Part shown: piece by piece, positions 16,371 to 23,056 of the stretch | How the letters are laid out: every line of letters starts with the position of its first letter | Position numbering within the stretch: the stretch's first letter is position 1 | Source of the DNA: Candidatus Lindowiibacteriota bacterium | Lineage (GTDB): Bacteria; Lindowbacteria; 2-12-FULL-62-27 | Assembly (NCBI GenBank): GCA_023249255.1 | Contig: JAHFCY010000014.1 | Coordinates: 1 to 27,612 of the forward strand | Direction of reading: 5' to 3' | Length of the DNA stretch: 27,612 bases | Notes under the pieces: generated by a model | Told to the model about the DNA's origin: nothing | Database searches by the model: none | The model's input: only the letters and a program-made list of their open reading frames with translations | Translations under genes and position numbers: made by a program

Positions 16371-18071
16371 TTACGTTTTTCCGAGGACTTTTTCCACCCG
16401 CAAGGTGTTGATCACGTCTTTCTTCGTGAGCCACCCCCGCCGGGCCGCCGACACCCCGAACCGCATGTCGTCCAGGCCTTCGACCCGGTGCGCGTCGGGA
16501 TTGATGCTGATTTTCACGCCCAGCTCCGCCGCTCGTTTGGCGTTCGCCGGATCGATGTCAAGCCGCTGTGGATTGGCGTTGAGTTCGATCGCCTTGCCGT
16601 GTTTTGCGGCGCATCGGAGCACTGCTTCCCAGTCGAATTCGTAACCCGGGCGGCTCAAAAGCAATCGGCCGGTCGGATGGGCCAGAATGTTCACGCGTGG
16701 ATGCTCCAGCGCCCGGCAGATGCGTTTGGTCATCTCGTCTGATTTCATGCCGAAATTGCTGTGGATTGCCGCGATCACGACGTCGAGTTTTTCCAGCATC
16801 GCATCGTCGTAATCGAGCGTTCCGTCCGGCAAAATGTCGACTTCGCTCCCGGTCAGAATCCGTATGCCGGGATTTTTTTTGTTCAAGGCTGCGATTTCCG
16901 ATATCTGCTTGTTCAACCGCTCTTCCGAGAGACCGTTCGCGTAGGAGGACGTCTTTGAGTGGTCGGTGATCGCCAGATAGCTGTACCCGCGCGATTTCGC
17001 CGCGTCCGCCATCGCCTCGATGCTTGCTTTGCCGTCGCTCCAGGTTGTATGCACGTGAAACACGCCGCGGACGTCGTTTTCCGTAATCAGGTCCGGCAGT
17101 CGCCCTTCGGCCGCCGCCTCAATTTCGCCGCGGTCTTCCCGAAGTTCCGGCGGAATGAAGTCGAGTTTGAAAATTTTAAAAAATGCCTCCTCGTCCTTCG
17201 CCGCGATCCTCCGATTTCCTTTGAATACACCGTACTCGCTGATCTTGAGCCCCCGGTCCTTGGCCAGACTTCGCATCGCGATATTGTGCGCCTTCGAGCC
17301 GGTGAAATGATGGAGCGCGTAGGGGAACTCAACGTCCTTGACGATCCGCAAGTCCGCCTGGATTTTTCCGTCCAGCCTGACGCTTGTCTTGGTCTCGCCG
17401 CTGCCGATGACGTCGCTCACGCCATCGGCCTTCACGAACCACGCCGACACATCGTCCGGCCGGTCGGAACTGACGACGATGTCCATGTCCTTCACGATTT
17501 TTTTCCGCCGCCGAAGCGATCCGGCGATCTCGATCCGCCGAGCCGCCTTGCATTTTTTAAGATGGGCGACCAGCAATTCCGCCAGCGGCAGAACGTCGGC
17601 CAGAAGGTGCTGGTCTTTGAATGTCGACAGAAGCTGGATGCCGTCCAAAATTTTTGTCTGCGATTTTTCTCCGAATCCATCCAGCCCGGCCAGCCTGTTT
17701 CCTTTGCAGGCTTCCTCCAGCTCCGTTACCGTGCTGATTTTCAATTTGTCGTGCAGGAGCCGCGTGCGTTTGGGTCCAAGAGACGGAATCCGGAGCATCT
17801 CGACCAGCCCCGGCGGAATTTGCGCCTTGATCTCCTCGTAATACGCCAGCCGCCCGGTCGCGCAATACGTGTGTATTTTTTCCGAAATCGCCTTTCCGAT
17901 CCCCGGAATTTCCTGAAGTTGTTTCTCGTCCAGGTCCGCGATCCGCCCCGGATACGTGTCGACCGCCCGAGCCGCGTTTTCGTAAGCGCGGATTTTGAAC
18001 ACATTCTCGCCCAGAAGTTCGAGGAACACGCCGATTTCAGAAAGAAGCTCGGATATCGGATGATTGTCCAT
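16371..18071 (-). CDS. polX: DNA polymerase/3'-5' exonuclease PolX
   Basis: A 566-residue family X DNA polymerase for gap filling in base-excision repair. Order: 8-kDa-like domain (1-80) with helix-hairpin-helix LQEIPGIGKAI; a second HhH (IPSLGPKRTRLL) near 95-106; palm with GSLRRRKKIVKDMDIVV, giving catalytic D195 and D197 and third D240 (IQADLRIV); and finger residues around FTGSKAHN. A C-terminal PHP domain starts with FHVHTTWSDGK (about 338-348) and continues through ITDHSKTS, GSEVDIL, AIHSNF and NAHR-like metal ligands (NPDAHR). Length matches bacterial PolX. It starts at ATG 18071, 12 bases after the GT2 stop, preceded by AGGA. Confidence 0.96.
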   Translation of the reverse strand: MDNHPISELLSEIGVFLELLGENVFKIRAYENAARAVDTYPGRIADLDEKQLQEIPGIGKAISEKIHTYCATGRLAYYEEIKAQIPPGLVEMLRIPSLGPKRTRLLHDKLKISTVTELEEACKGNRLAGLDGFGEKSQTKILDGIQLLSTFKDQHLLADVLPLAELLVAHLKKCKAARRIEIAGSLRRRKKIVKDMDIVVSSDRPDDVSAWFVKADGVSDVIGSGETKTSVRLDGKIQADLRIVKDVEFPYALHHFTGSKAHNIAMRSLAKDRGLKISEYGVFKGNRRIAAKDEEAFFKIFKLDFIPPELREDRGEIEAAAEGRLPDLITENDVRGVFHVHTTWSDGKASIEAMADAAKSRGYSYLAITDHSKTSSYANGLSEERLNKQISEIAALNKKNPGIRILTGSEVDILPDGTLDYDDAMLEKLDVVIAAIHSNFGMKSDEMTKRICRALEHPRVNILAHPTGRLLLSRPGYEFDWEAVLRCAAKHGKAIELNANPQRLDIDPANAKRAAELGVKISINPDAHRVEGLDDMRFGVSAARRGWLTKKDVINTLRVEKVLGKT

Positions 18072-18083
18072 GCCGATCCTATT

Positions 18084-18845
18084 TTATGCGCTCCCGCGCC
18101 GTCCCGCAATCGACGCGTATTTCAACTTAAGCCGGATCAACGACCCCATCGACCGGACAATCGCAGAGGCCACACGCACGCGCGAGTCGGCGCGGTTTGT
18201 CCACCGAACCGGAATTTCGTGGAGGTGCCGGCCCGCGCGTTTCGCCCGAAGGATGACCTCGACGTCGAATGTCCAGTCGCGGCAGAGAAGGTCACGGAAG
18301 AGTTCCCGCGCAACGTCTGTCCGAAACGCCTTGAGGCCGCATGTGAAATCCGACACGTCGGGCATGAACGCCATGCGTACCATGCGGCGGAAAATTTCCC
18401 CGCAGGTTTCCCGGATCCACGGCTGATGCCGCTCGATGACCGATCCCGGCAGTCGTCGGGACGCGATTACAACGTCGCGGTCGTCCAGCGCCGCGGCGAA
18501 CGGCTTGAAAAAACTCACGGGGACCGACAGATCGGCGTCTGTGAACAACAGCCGTTCCGTCCGGCACGCCTCGATGCCTGTCACAATTGCCATCGCTTTG
18601 CCTTCGCACCGATCTTTTCGGATCACAGAGCCGGCGTCGTTCAATGCGGCCTTCGCGGTTTCAGCAGTGCCGTCCGTCGATCCGTCATCGACGACGATGA
18701 GTCGCCACTCCCTCGCTGACCCGGTCGTCGCCGACTGGATCGTTCGGATCGTCCCGGCGATGACGGCCGACTCGTTGTGCGCCGGAATAATGATCGTGCA
18801 TGAGCCACCCGTCCGCCCGGCCGTCTCCGATGGTGCGCCGCTCAT
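18084..18845 (-). CDS. GT2 family glycosyltransferase (dolichyl-phosphate mannosyltransferase-like)
   Basis: A 253-residue protein from ATG 18845, overlapping the rtcB stop as ATGA. The GT-A fold motifs are clear: CTIIIPAHNESAVIAGTI, LIVVDDGSTDGTAE, LLFTDADLSVP (DAD metal/donor site), then SRRLPGS and FTCGLKAFR with RDWTFDVEVILRAKRAGRHLHEIPVRW. This pattern belongs to the DPM1/GtrB-like group, which transfers a sugar from a nucleotide donor to polyprenyl phosphate. There is no membrane anchor, so it acts at the cytoplasmic face. It could supply the lipid-linked sugar for the GT-C enzymes at 1255 and 4995, although it lies in a different operon with RtcB and PolX. The sugar is unknown. Confidence 0.9.
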   Translation of the reverse strand: MSGAPSETAGRTGGSCTIIIPAHNESAVIAGTIRTIQSATTGSAREWRLIVVDDGSTDGTAETAKAALNDAGSVIRKDRCEGKAMAIVTGIEACRTERLLFTDADLSVPVSFFKPFAAALDDRDVVIASRRLPGSVIERHQPWIRETCGEIFRRMVRMAFMPDVSDFTCGLKAFRTDVARELFRDLLCRDWTFDVEVILRAKRAGRHLHEIPVRWTNRADSRVRVASAIVRSMGSLIRLKLKYASIAGRRGSA

Positions 18846-20260
18846 CCCTTGATCACGCAAAGAGGTTTTAGTCGCGCCACGCGGTTGGCCAGACCGTTGG
18901 CCACGACCGCGTCGACCACCTGTTCAATGTCTTTGTATGCTTCCGGCGCCTCTTCCGCGAGTCCCTTTTTCGATCCGCCCCGGACTTCGATCCCCTTTTG
19001 ACGCAGTTCTTCAATGAGTCTGCCGACGTTCACGCGCTGTTTGGCGGCCGTTCGCGAGAGAACCCGGCCCGCTCCGTGACAGACCGTGAAATAACTTTTT
19101 TCCGCCGCTGGCGTCCCGACCAACAGATACGACGCCGTGCCCATGTCGCCCGGAATGATGACCGCCTGCCCGGGGAATGCGCGCGTCGCTCCCTTGCGGT
19201 GAACGAGAAGCCTCCGCATCCGGCCTTCCCGTGCGTAATCCTCTTCTTTTGCGATGTTGTGCGCGACGTCGTAGACCAGCCTCAATCCGAGTGACTGCGA
19301 ACTTCCCGAAAATATTTTTTGGAAAACTTTCCGTACGAGATGCATGAGCGCCTGCCGATTCGCGAACGCGTAATTCGCCGCCGCCCGCATGGCGCCGAGA
19401 TATTCGCGGCCGAGATCGTCACTCACCGGCAGGGGAGAAAGCTGGGCGTCGGTGACCTGGATGCCGAACGTCGACAGCGCTCTCTTCGAACGTTTCCAGA
19501 ATTCGTCCGAGACCTGATATCCCAACCCGCGCGATCCGGAATGGATCATCACTGCCAGCGTTCCCTCCGCCACGCCCCATTCCGCCGCCCGCTCCGAATC
19601 AAAGACTTTCTCGACGGCCTGGACTTCCATGAAATGATTGCCCGATCCCATCGTCCCGCATTGATCTTCCCCGCGCTTTTTCGCCGCGTCCGACACCACG
19701 TCCGGATCGGCGCCGTCCAGCGATCCATGATCCTCGATCCGCTCGATGTCTTCCGCCTCGCCATATCCCATCTCCACGATCACCGGCGCGCCCTCGCGAA
19801 GAACACGATCGAGCGCCGCGCCTTTCAGCCGGATCGGACCGCCCACGCCAAGTCCGCTTGGAATTTTCCGAAACATTTCCTCCACGAGATCGACTTTCCG
19901 CTCGCTCGTCAATTCCGCCGCCGAAATATTCGTCGTCATGAGCCGCACGCCGCAGTTGATGTCCGCGCCGACCCCGCCCGGGCTGACCCATCCATCCCGC
20001 GCGTCAAACGCCGCCACCGCGCCGATCGGAAATCCATATCCGAAATGCGCGTCCGGCATGAGGTGGACCGGATCGATCACGTCCGGCATCGACGCCACGT
20101 TCACGATCTGCGTGTATGTTTTGTCCGCGCGAATCGCGGCCAGAATTTCCCCCGTGGCGTACACGTGCACGTCGCTTCGCATGCCCGGCACGCCGTTTTT
20201 TCGGATGAGATAGTGATGGGTTCCGACAGATTCAAAATTCGGTTCGGGCATCGTACTCAC
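18842..20260 (-). CDS. rtcB: RNA-splicing ligase RtcB (RNA 2',3'-cyclic phosphate / 5'-OH ligase)
   Basis: A 472-residue RtcB, a GTP- and Mn-dependent ligase joining 2',3'-cyclic phosphate (or 3'-phosphate) and 5'-OH RNA ends. Motifs: LMPDAHFGYGFPIG (68-81), GGVGADINCGVRL with metal-binding D100 and C103, GTMGSGNHFMEV (H209), MIHSGSRGLG (H240), YDVAHNI (H334) and VCHGAGR, whose His (H395) is the residue expected to be guanylylated. All active-site residues are present. GTG 20260 is chosen because AGGAG lies six bases upstream; ATG 20251 is an alternative. It lies 9 bases after archease, its activating partner, and its stop overlaps the GT2 start. Confidence 0.97.
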   Translation of the reverse strand: MSTMPEPNFESVGTHHYLIRKNGVPGMRSDVHVYATGEILAAIRADKTYTQIVNVASMPDVIDPVHLMPDAHFGYGFPIGAVAAFDARDGWVSPGGVGADINCGVRLMTTNISAAELTSERKVDLVEEMFRKIPSGLGVGGPIRLKGAALDRVLREGAPVIVEMGYGEAEDIERIEDHGSLDGADPDVVSDAAKKRGEDQCGTMGSGNHFMEVQAVEKVFDSERAAEWGVAEGTLAVMIHSGSRGLGYQVSDEFWKRSKRALSTFGIQVTDAQLSPLPVSDDLGREYLGAMRAAANYAFANRQALMHLVRKVFQKIFSGSSQSLGLRLVYDVAHNIAKEEDYAREGRMRRLLVHRKGATRAFPGQAVIIPGDMGTASYLLVGTPAAEKSYFTVCHGAGRVLSRTAAKQRVNVGRLIEELRQKGIEVRGGSKKGLAEEAPEAYKDIEQVVDAVVANGLANRVARLKPLCVIKG

Positions 20261-20269
20261 AGCCGGCTC

Positions 20270-20704
20270 CTACACGTCGACGATGTAATGGAGCTGGGTC
20301 CGCTCCAGTGTCGAGATCGCCCGCAGATCGTGGTAGGTGACGCCTTTGATTTCGGTTTCGAGTTTCAGATTTAAATTGTCGGCGTTCTGAAAATAAATCT
20401 CGCCGTCGATCCGCCCCTTGCGTGTGTCCGCGCGGATCCGCCAGCCGCTCGCAACAAGCTGCCGCTGGTAATACGCGTCAAGGTGTGTGGCAATCCATGT
20501 GTGCAGAAGATCCGTGGTCGATGGTTCGGCCAGATGGATCGGCTCCGGGGTTCCGCGATTGCCGGTCCGAAACAAATCCGCCGCGCCCTGCCCAAACAAA
20601 ATCTCATACATCGCCCTCACCGCGTCACAAAACGCTTCCTCCGCCGTGAACGCGCTGACCTCCACGCCGTAGTCGGCCGTATGGTCCGTGAATCGGTACG
20701 CCAT
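20270..20704 (-). CDS. Archease, RtcB cofactor protein
   Basis: A 144-residue protein with the archease start Y-R-F-T-D-H-T-A-D-Y-G-V, a middle region TTDLLHTWIATHLDAYY, and the ending VTYHDLRAI followed by a short beta-strand, typical of the metal-binding archease fold. Archease speeds RtcB guanylylation and allows multiple turnover. The gene directly precedes rtcB in the same direction, which supports the call. There is no Shine-Dalgarno. TATACT sits six bases before the ATG, so the message probably begins at or next to the start codon (leaderless). Confidence 0.93.
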   Translation of the reverse strand: MAYRFTDHTADYGVEVSAFTAEEAFCDAVRAMYEILFGQGAADLFRTGNRGTPEPIHLAEPSTTDLLHTWIATHLDAYYQRQLVASGWRIRADTRKGRIDGEIYFQNADNLNLKLETEIKGVTYHDLRAISTLERTQLHYIVDV

Positions 20705-20739
20705 ATTCGAAGTATATCTGATTTTTGTTTCGGGTGCAG
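20705..20739 (-). promoter_or_regulatory. Candidate promoter of the archease-rtcB operon (leaderless)
   Basis: On the minus strand TATACT (20716-20711) is a good -10 hexamer, with a weak -35-like CTGCAC (20739-20734) after a 17-base spacer. The expected transcript start is at about 20704, the A of the archease ATG. The weak -35 overlaps the edge of the 22-base palindrome at 20740-20761. Confidence 0.5.
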
Positions 20740-20761
20740 GCCTGCCTGCCGGCAGGCAGGC
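20740..20761. repeat. 22-base perfect palindrome built on CCTGCCTGCCGGCAGGCAGG
   Basis: Perfectly self-complementary over 22 bases, made of CCTG units mirrored as CAGG. A shortened copy lies at 15527-15542. From memory, and unverified, this sequence recurs in genomes of uncultivated bacteria and yields peptide strings such as ACRQAG when it falls inside genes. It lies just upstream of the archease promoter. Confidence 0.7.
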
Positions 20762-20775
20762 GGCGGAAATAAGGT

Positions 20776-20806
20776 GGAGCGAGCGGCTGCCGCAGCCGCC
20801 CGCTCC
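20776..20806. repeat. 31-base near-perfect inverted repeat
   Basis: GGAGCGAGCGGCTGC (20776-20790) is followed after one base by GCAGCCGCCCGCTCC (20792-20806): 15 pairs with a single mismatch. It lies in the divergent gap between archease and the aminotransferase. There is no T-tract on either side, so it is not an obvious intrinsic terminator. It may be an operator or a cruciform-forming repeat. Confidence 0.6.
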
Positions 20807-20933
20807 ATAAGTTCGGATAAACAGGGTAAAGGGAGGGAACCTTTGACCGCTATGCTCTACTGATCGTCACGATTGTGGAAAACTTTAGCGCTTCACCCCG
20901 CTTTCATGAAAATTTTATGCCATTTTTCGGATC

Positions 20934-20962
20934 TTGCGCGTTTTTCCTTACCCTGATATGTC
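20934..20962 (+). promoter_or_regulatory. Candidate promoter of the DegT-family aminotransferase (near leaderless)
   Basis: TTGCGC (20934-20939), a 17-base spacer and TATGTC (20957-20962) give a moderate sigma-70-like promoter. The predicted start is near 20969, two bases before ATG 20971. The absence of a Shine-Dalgarno before that ATG fits a leaderless message. Confidence 0.4.
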
Positions 20963-20970
20963 TGTCGGCC

Positions 20971-22110
20971 ATGAAACCGGCGGCAAAGATTCCCGTGATG
21001 GATCTGACGGCCCAGGATCAGCCGGCCGGCAAGGCGATCCTCAAGGCGATTCAGCAGGTGATCAAGCAAAAAGCGTTCATCAATCCGCCCATCCTCGGAC
21101 AATTCGAGCAGGCGTTCGCCAAATGGGTTGGCCGAAAAGAGTTTGTCGGCGTCAATTCCGGCACGGCCGCGCTGTTTCTGGCGCTCAAAGCCATGGGGAT
21201 CGGGCCGGGCGACGAGGTCATCACGACGCCGTTTACCTTCATCGCGACTCTCGAATCGATCATCTACGCCGGCGCCAAACCGGTCATGGCCGACATCGAC
21301 CCCGACACGTTCTGCCTTTCGCCCGTCGCCGTCCGAAAAGCGCTCACTTCCAGGACAAGGGCGATCATTCCGGTCCATCTCTACGGCCACCCCTGCGACA
21401 TGGACGAGTTCATGGCCATCTCCAGGGAGGCAAATGTCAAAATTCTGGAAGACGTGGCCCAGGCCCACGGCGCAACGTGGCGCGGCCGGAAAGTCGGGGT
21501 GTTTGGCCACGCGGCGGCGTTCAGCTTTTACCCCGGAAAAAATCTGGGCGCCTATGGGGATGCCGGCGGAGTCGCGACCGACGATCCCGGCATTGCCGAG
21601 CGCCTGCGGATTCTTCGAAACCACGGCCACCACCAGAAATATATCCACGATGTCGAAGGTTACAACGAACGGCTCGACGGTATGCAGGCGGCTGTCCTCC
21701 TCGCCAAACTGCCCCACCTCGACCTCTGGATCAAACAGCGCCAGGCGATCGCAAAAGATTATAACCGCGCTTTGAAATCTCTCTCGGACCAAAAAATAGG
21801 GATTCGGATTCCGCCGGTTCGGCCAGAGACGACCCACGCCTACCACCTGTACGTACTTCGGATCAAAGACCGGGAACGCATTTCAAAGTCTCTGACTGAG
21901 GCTGGGATATCGACGGCCGTTCATTATCCGATACCGCTCCACCTACAGCCGTGTTTCGCGTATCTCGGTTACAGGAGGGGAGACTTTCCGGAATCCGAAC
22001 GGGCGGCGCAGGAGGTCCTCTCCATTCCGCTCTATCCGGGCATGACGAAATCCCAGGAGAAGCGAGTTATCAACACAATTATCAACATTTTTAGTGGAAA
22101 ATCTGTCTGA
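20971..22110 (+). CDS. DegT/DnrJ/EryC1/StrS-family PLP aminotransferase
   Basis: A 379-residue sugar-type aminotransferase from ATG 20971. NSGTAALFLALKAMGIGPGDEVITTPFTFIATLESI is the N-terminal PLP-phosphate and substrate region. ILEDVAQAHGATW carries the cofactor-ring Asp (D161). AAFSFYPGKNLGAYGDAGGVAT contains the Schiff-base lysine (K190). RNHGHHQKYIHDVEGYNERLDGMQAAVL and THAYHLYVLR are family hallmarks. These enzymes aminate nucleotide-linked keto-sugars for O-antigen, pilin or S-layer glycans. The frame extends upstream to 20875, but those residues are unlike the family, and 20971 gives the usual beginning. It stands alone between divergent operons, so its pathway partners are not visible; the membrane glycosyltransferases nearby could be consumers. 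Confidence 0.93.
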   Translation: MKPAAKIPVMDLTAQDQPAGKAILKAIQQVIKQKAFINPPILGQFEQAFAKWVGRKEFVGVNSGTAALFLALKAMGIGPGDEVITTPFTFIATLESIIYAGAKPVMADIDPDTFCLSPVAVRKALTSRTRAIIPVHLYGHPCDMDEFMAISREANVKILEDVAQAHGATWRGRKVGVFGHAAAFSFYPGKNLGAYGDAGGVATDDPGIAERLRILRNHGHHQKYIHDVEGYNERLDGMQAAVLLAKLPHLDLWIKQRQAIAKDYNRALKSLSDQKIGIRIPPVRPETTHAYHLYVLRIKDRERISKSLTEAGISTAVHYPIPLHLQPCFAYLGYRRGDFPESERAAQEVLSIPLYPGMTKSQEKRVINTIINIFSGKSV

Positions 22111-22132
22111 CAGGGAGGTTTTCGTCCATAAT

Positions 22133-22165
22133 TTGTCAACAATTTTTTTCACATCGTGTTGACAA
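22133..22165. repeat. Inverted repeat TTGTCAACA / TGTTGACAA
   Basis: Two perfect 9-base arms (22133-22141 and 22157-22165) are separated by 15 bases, just after the aminotransferase gene and in an AT-rich stretch. The related TTATCAACA occurs twice at the end of that gene (22067-22075, 22079-22087). This could be a protein-binding site (DnaA-box-like) or a weak hairpin behind the gene. Confidence 0.5.
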
Positions 22166-22255
22166 TTTATCCCATTTCCGGGAAAATTTTTTCCCAAAAA
22201 TCAAAGTATAACCTGTTGAAATTCATATAGATTATAATTCTTCGAAAAAATTAAC

Positions 22256-22283
22256 TTGATTTTTTCCACACCCGATGTAATAC
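22256..22283 (+). promoter_or_regulatory. Candidate sigma-70-type promoter of the structured RNA
   Basis: TTGATT (22256-22261), a 16-base spacer and TAATAC (22278-22283) give a good vegetative promoter at the end of an AT-rich stretch. The expected transcript start is near 22290, at the left end of the GC-rich structured region. No coding start follows within 500 bases, which points to an RNA gene. Confidence 0.6.
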
Positions 22284-22289
22284 TCCGGT

Positions 22290-22647
22290 GGTCCATTCGT
22301 TATAGTTTGGAAGCGAAAGCTTCCGAGCGGTCAAGGATGACGGGTGAGGTGACGGAGTAGAATCCAAGCCTCGGGGGCGGATGCCCCGAGTAGGGAAGCG
22401 GTGAATGGAGAGAGCCAGTCAACTGAGGGGCGGGCACTCCAGCCGAAGCAGGACATTATCCATTCATTGATATCAATGCCGCAGGATTGAATGCGGTAAT
22501 CGCCGGCCCAAGACAGGTGAGGCTAATATAATATAGAGGGAGGGACGCGGCTGAACCAGCGGTTCGGCTCATCGCGTCGCGTTTAATACGCCCATATTTC
22601 CCCCTCTCGAAGGTGCCCATTCTTCACGGATGGGCACCTCTTTTTTT
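22290..22647 (+). ncRNA. Candidate structured non-coding RNA of about 360 nt, class unknown
   Basis: No plausible gene runs through this stretch, but it folds into many consistent helices. GGAAGC-GAAA-GCTTCC (22309-22324) has a GNRA loop. CTCGGGG/CCCCGAG pairs 22370-22376 with 22384-22390. A 10-pair helix joins 22399-22408 and 22460-22469. A 7-pair helix joins 22477-22483 and 22492-22498. A branched domain is closed by 22535-22540/22602-22607 and encloses 22544-22549/22573-22578 continued by 22550-22557/22561-22568, plus a small hairpin at 22579-22591. A promoter precedes it and an intrinsic terminator ends it. I saw none of the conserved RNase P, tmRNA, SRP or 6S segments, nor a cobalamin, T-box or Mg riboswitch core. 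It could be a long leader for the downstream HicB gene, but the terminator and a separate promoter argue for a free RNA. Confidence 0.7.
22611..22647 (+). terminator. Strong intrinsic terminator
   Basis: AGGTGCCCAT (22611-22620) pairs perfectly with ATGGGCACCT (22630-22639), possibly two pairs more inside the loop, and is followed by C and seven T (22641-22647). This is a textbook Rho-independent terminator on the plus strand. It ends the candidate RNA, as no gene lies between it and the aminotransferase stop more than 500 bases away. Confidence 0.9.
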
Positions 22648-22793
22648 GACTACAGGGATGTAGGAATCCCGTGGGAACCCATACACGAGTCGGAGTGAGT
22701 TGTGCAGGGATGGGCGAAGCGGGGTGAACACACGGACGGCTTGATACCGTTTTGAAATGGCTCATTTCCGGTTCCTTTTGGTAATTGTCTTGC
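22648..22793. other. Gene-free stretch with small hairpins
   Basis: No credible gene is seen. The stretch has short complementary segments: GGGAT/ATCCC right after the terminator, TGGG/CCCA, and CCG..GAAATG-GCT-CATTTC..CGG (helix 22754-22759 with 22763-22768). There is no T-tract and no match to a known element. It leads to the HicB promoter. Confidence 0.4.
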
Positions 22794-22837
22794 TTGCGTG
22801 CGTCCATCATTGACGGTAAGATTTGGCTTGGAGGTGT
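22794..22837 (+). promoter_or_regulatory. Candidate hicB promoter and ribosome-binding site
   Basis: TTGCGT (22794-22799), a 17-base spacer and TAAGAT (22817-22822) form a sigma-70-like promoter, with transcript start near 22829. GGAGGTG at about 22830-22836 is a strong Shine-Dalgarno before ATG 22844 and defines that start. Confidence 0.5.
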
Positions 22838-22843
22838 AACGAC

Positions 22844-23056
22844 ATGAAATACCGTGTCTACATTCAGCAGGATGAGGACGGCATATTTGTGGCCGAGTGT
22901 CCGAATTTGCCGGGGTGCGTGTCACAGGGCAGGATGAGAGACGAGGCAATGAAAAGCATCGAGGACGCGATTGCCGGTTATCTGGCCAGTCTCAAAAAAC
23001 ACGGCGATGCGATTCCCCCGCCGATTTACGAGGACGTAATTGAGGTTGCCGGTTGA
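22844..23056 (+). CDS. hicB: HicB-family antitoxin
   Basis: A 70-residue protein: MKYRVYIQQDEDGIFVAECPNLPGCVSQGRMRDEAMKSIEDAIAGYLASLKKHGDAIPPP. This is the partial RNase-H-like fold of HicB (often annotated as a type II antitoxin or UPF0150), with the hallmark ECP-LPGC-SQG segment. There is no C-terminal DNA-binding domain, as in the short HicB class. It begins at ATG 22844 with GGAGGTG upstream. In intact pairs HicB blocks the HicA mRNA interferase. Here the partner directly downstream is broken, so this looks like an orphan antitoxin, possibly kept to neutralise a HicA elsewhere or simply not yet lost. Confidence 0.88.
   Translation: MKYRVYIQQDEDGIFVAECPNLPGCVSQGRMRDEAMKSIEDAIAGYLASLKKHGDAIPPPIYEDVIEVAG

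Noticed and set aside
15739-18719. Long plus-strand frames opposite polX, GT2 and rtcB
   Set aside because: They are antisense frames of GC-rich coding DNA, rich in Arg and His and without family motifs; the minus-strand genes have full catalytic motifs.
20741-20806. Bidirectional intrinsic terminator made of the two palindromes
   Set aside because: No T-tracts follow, and the flanking genes diverge, so no transcript is expected to end here.
20875-20970. N-terminal extension of the aminotransferase
   Set aside because: The 32 extra residues are unlike the family, no Shine-Dalgarno supports them, and a promoter-like sequence lies within.
22391-22460. Cobalamin riboswitch, because of AGGGAAGCGGTGAAT
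   Set aside because: The rest of the B12-box and kissing-loop elements do not appear, and no B12-related gene lies downstream.
22512-22530. Magnesium (M-box) riboswitch, because of AGGTGAGGCT
   Set aside because: The downstream conserved core of the M-box is absent and no Mg transporter gene follows.
22290-22647. RNase P RNA or tmRNA
   Set aside because: The conserved GAGGAAAGUCC and ACAGAA segments of RNase P and the tRNA-like ends of tmRNA are missing; the resemblance at GACAGGTGAGGCTAA is short.
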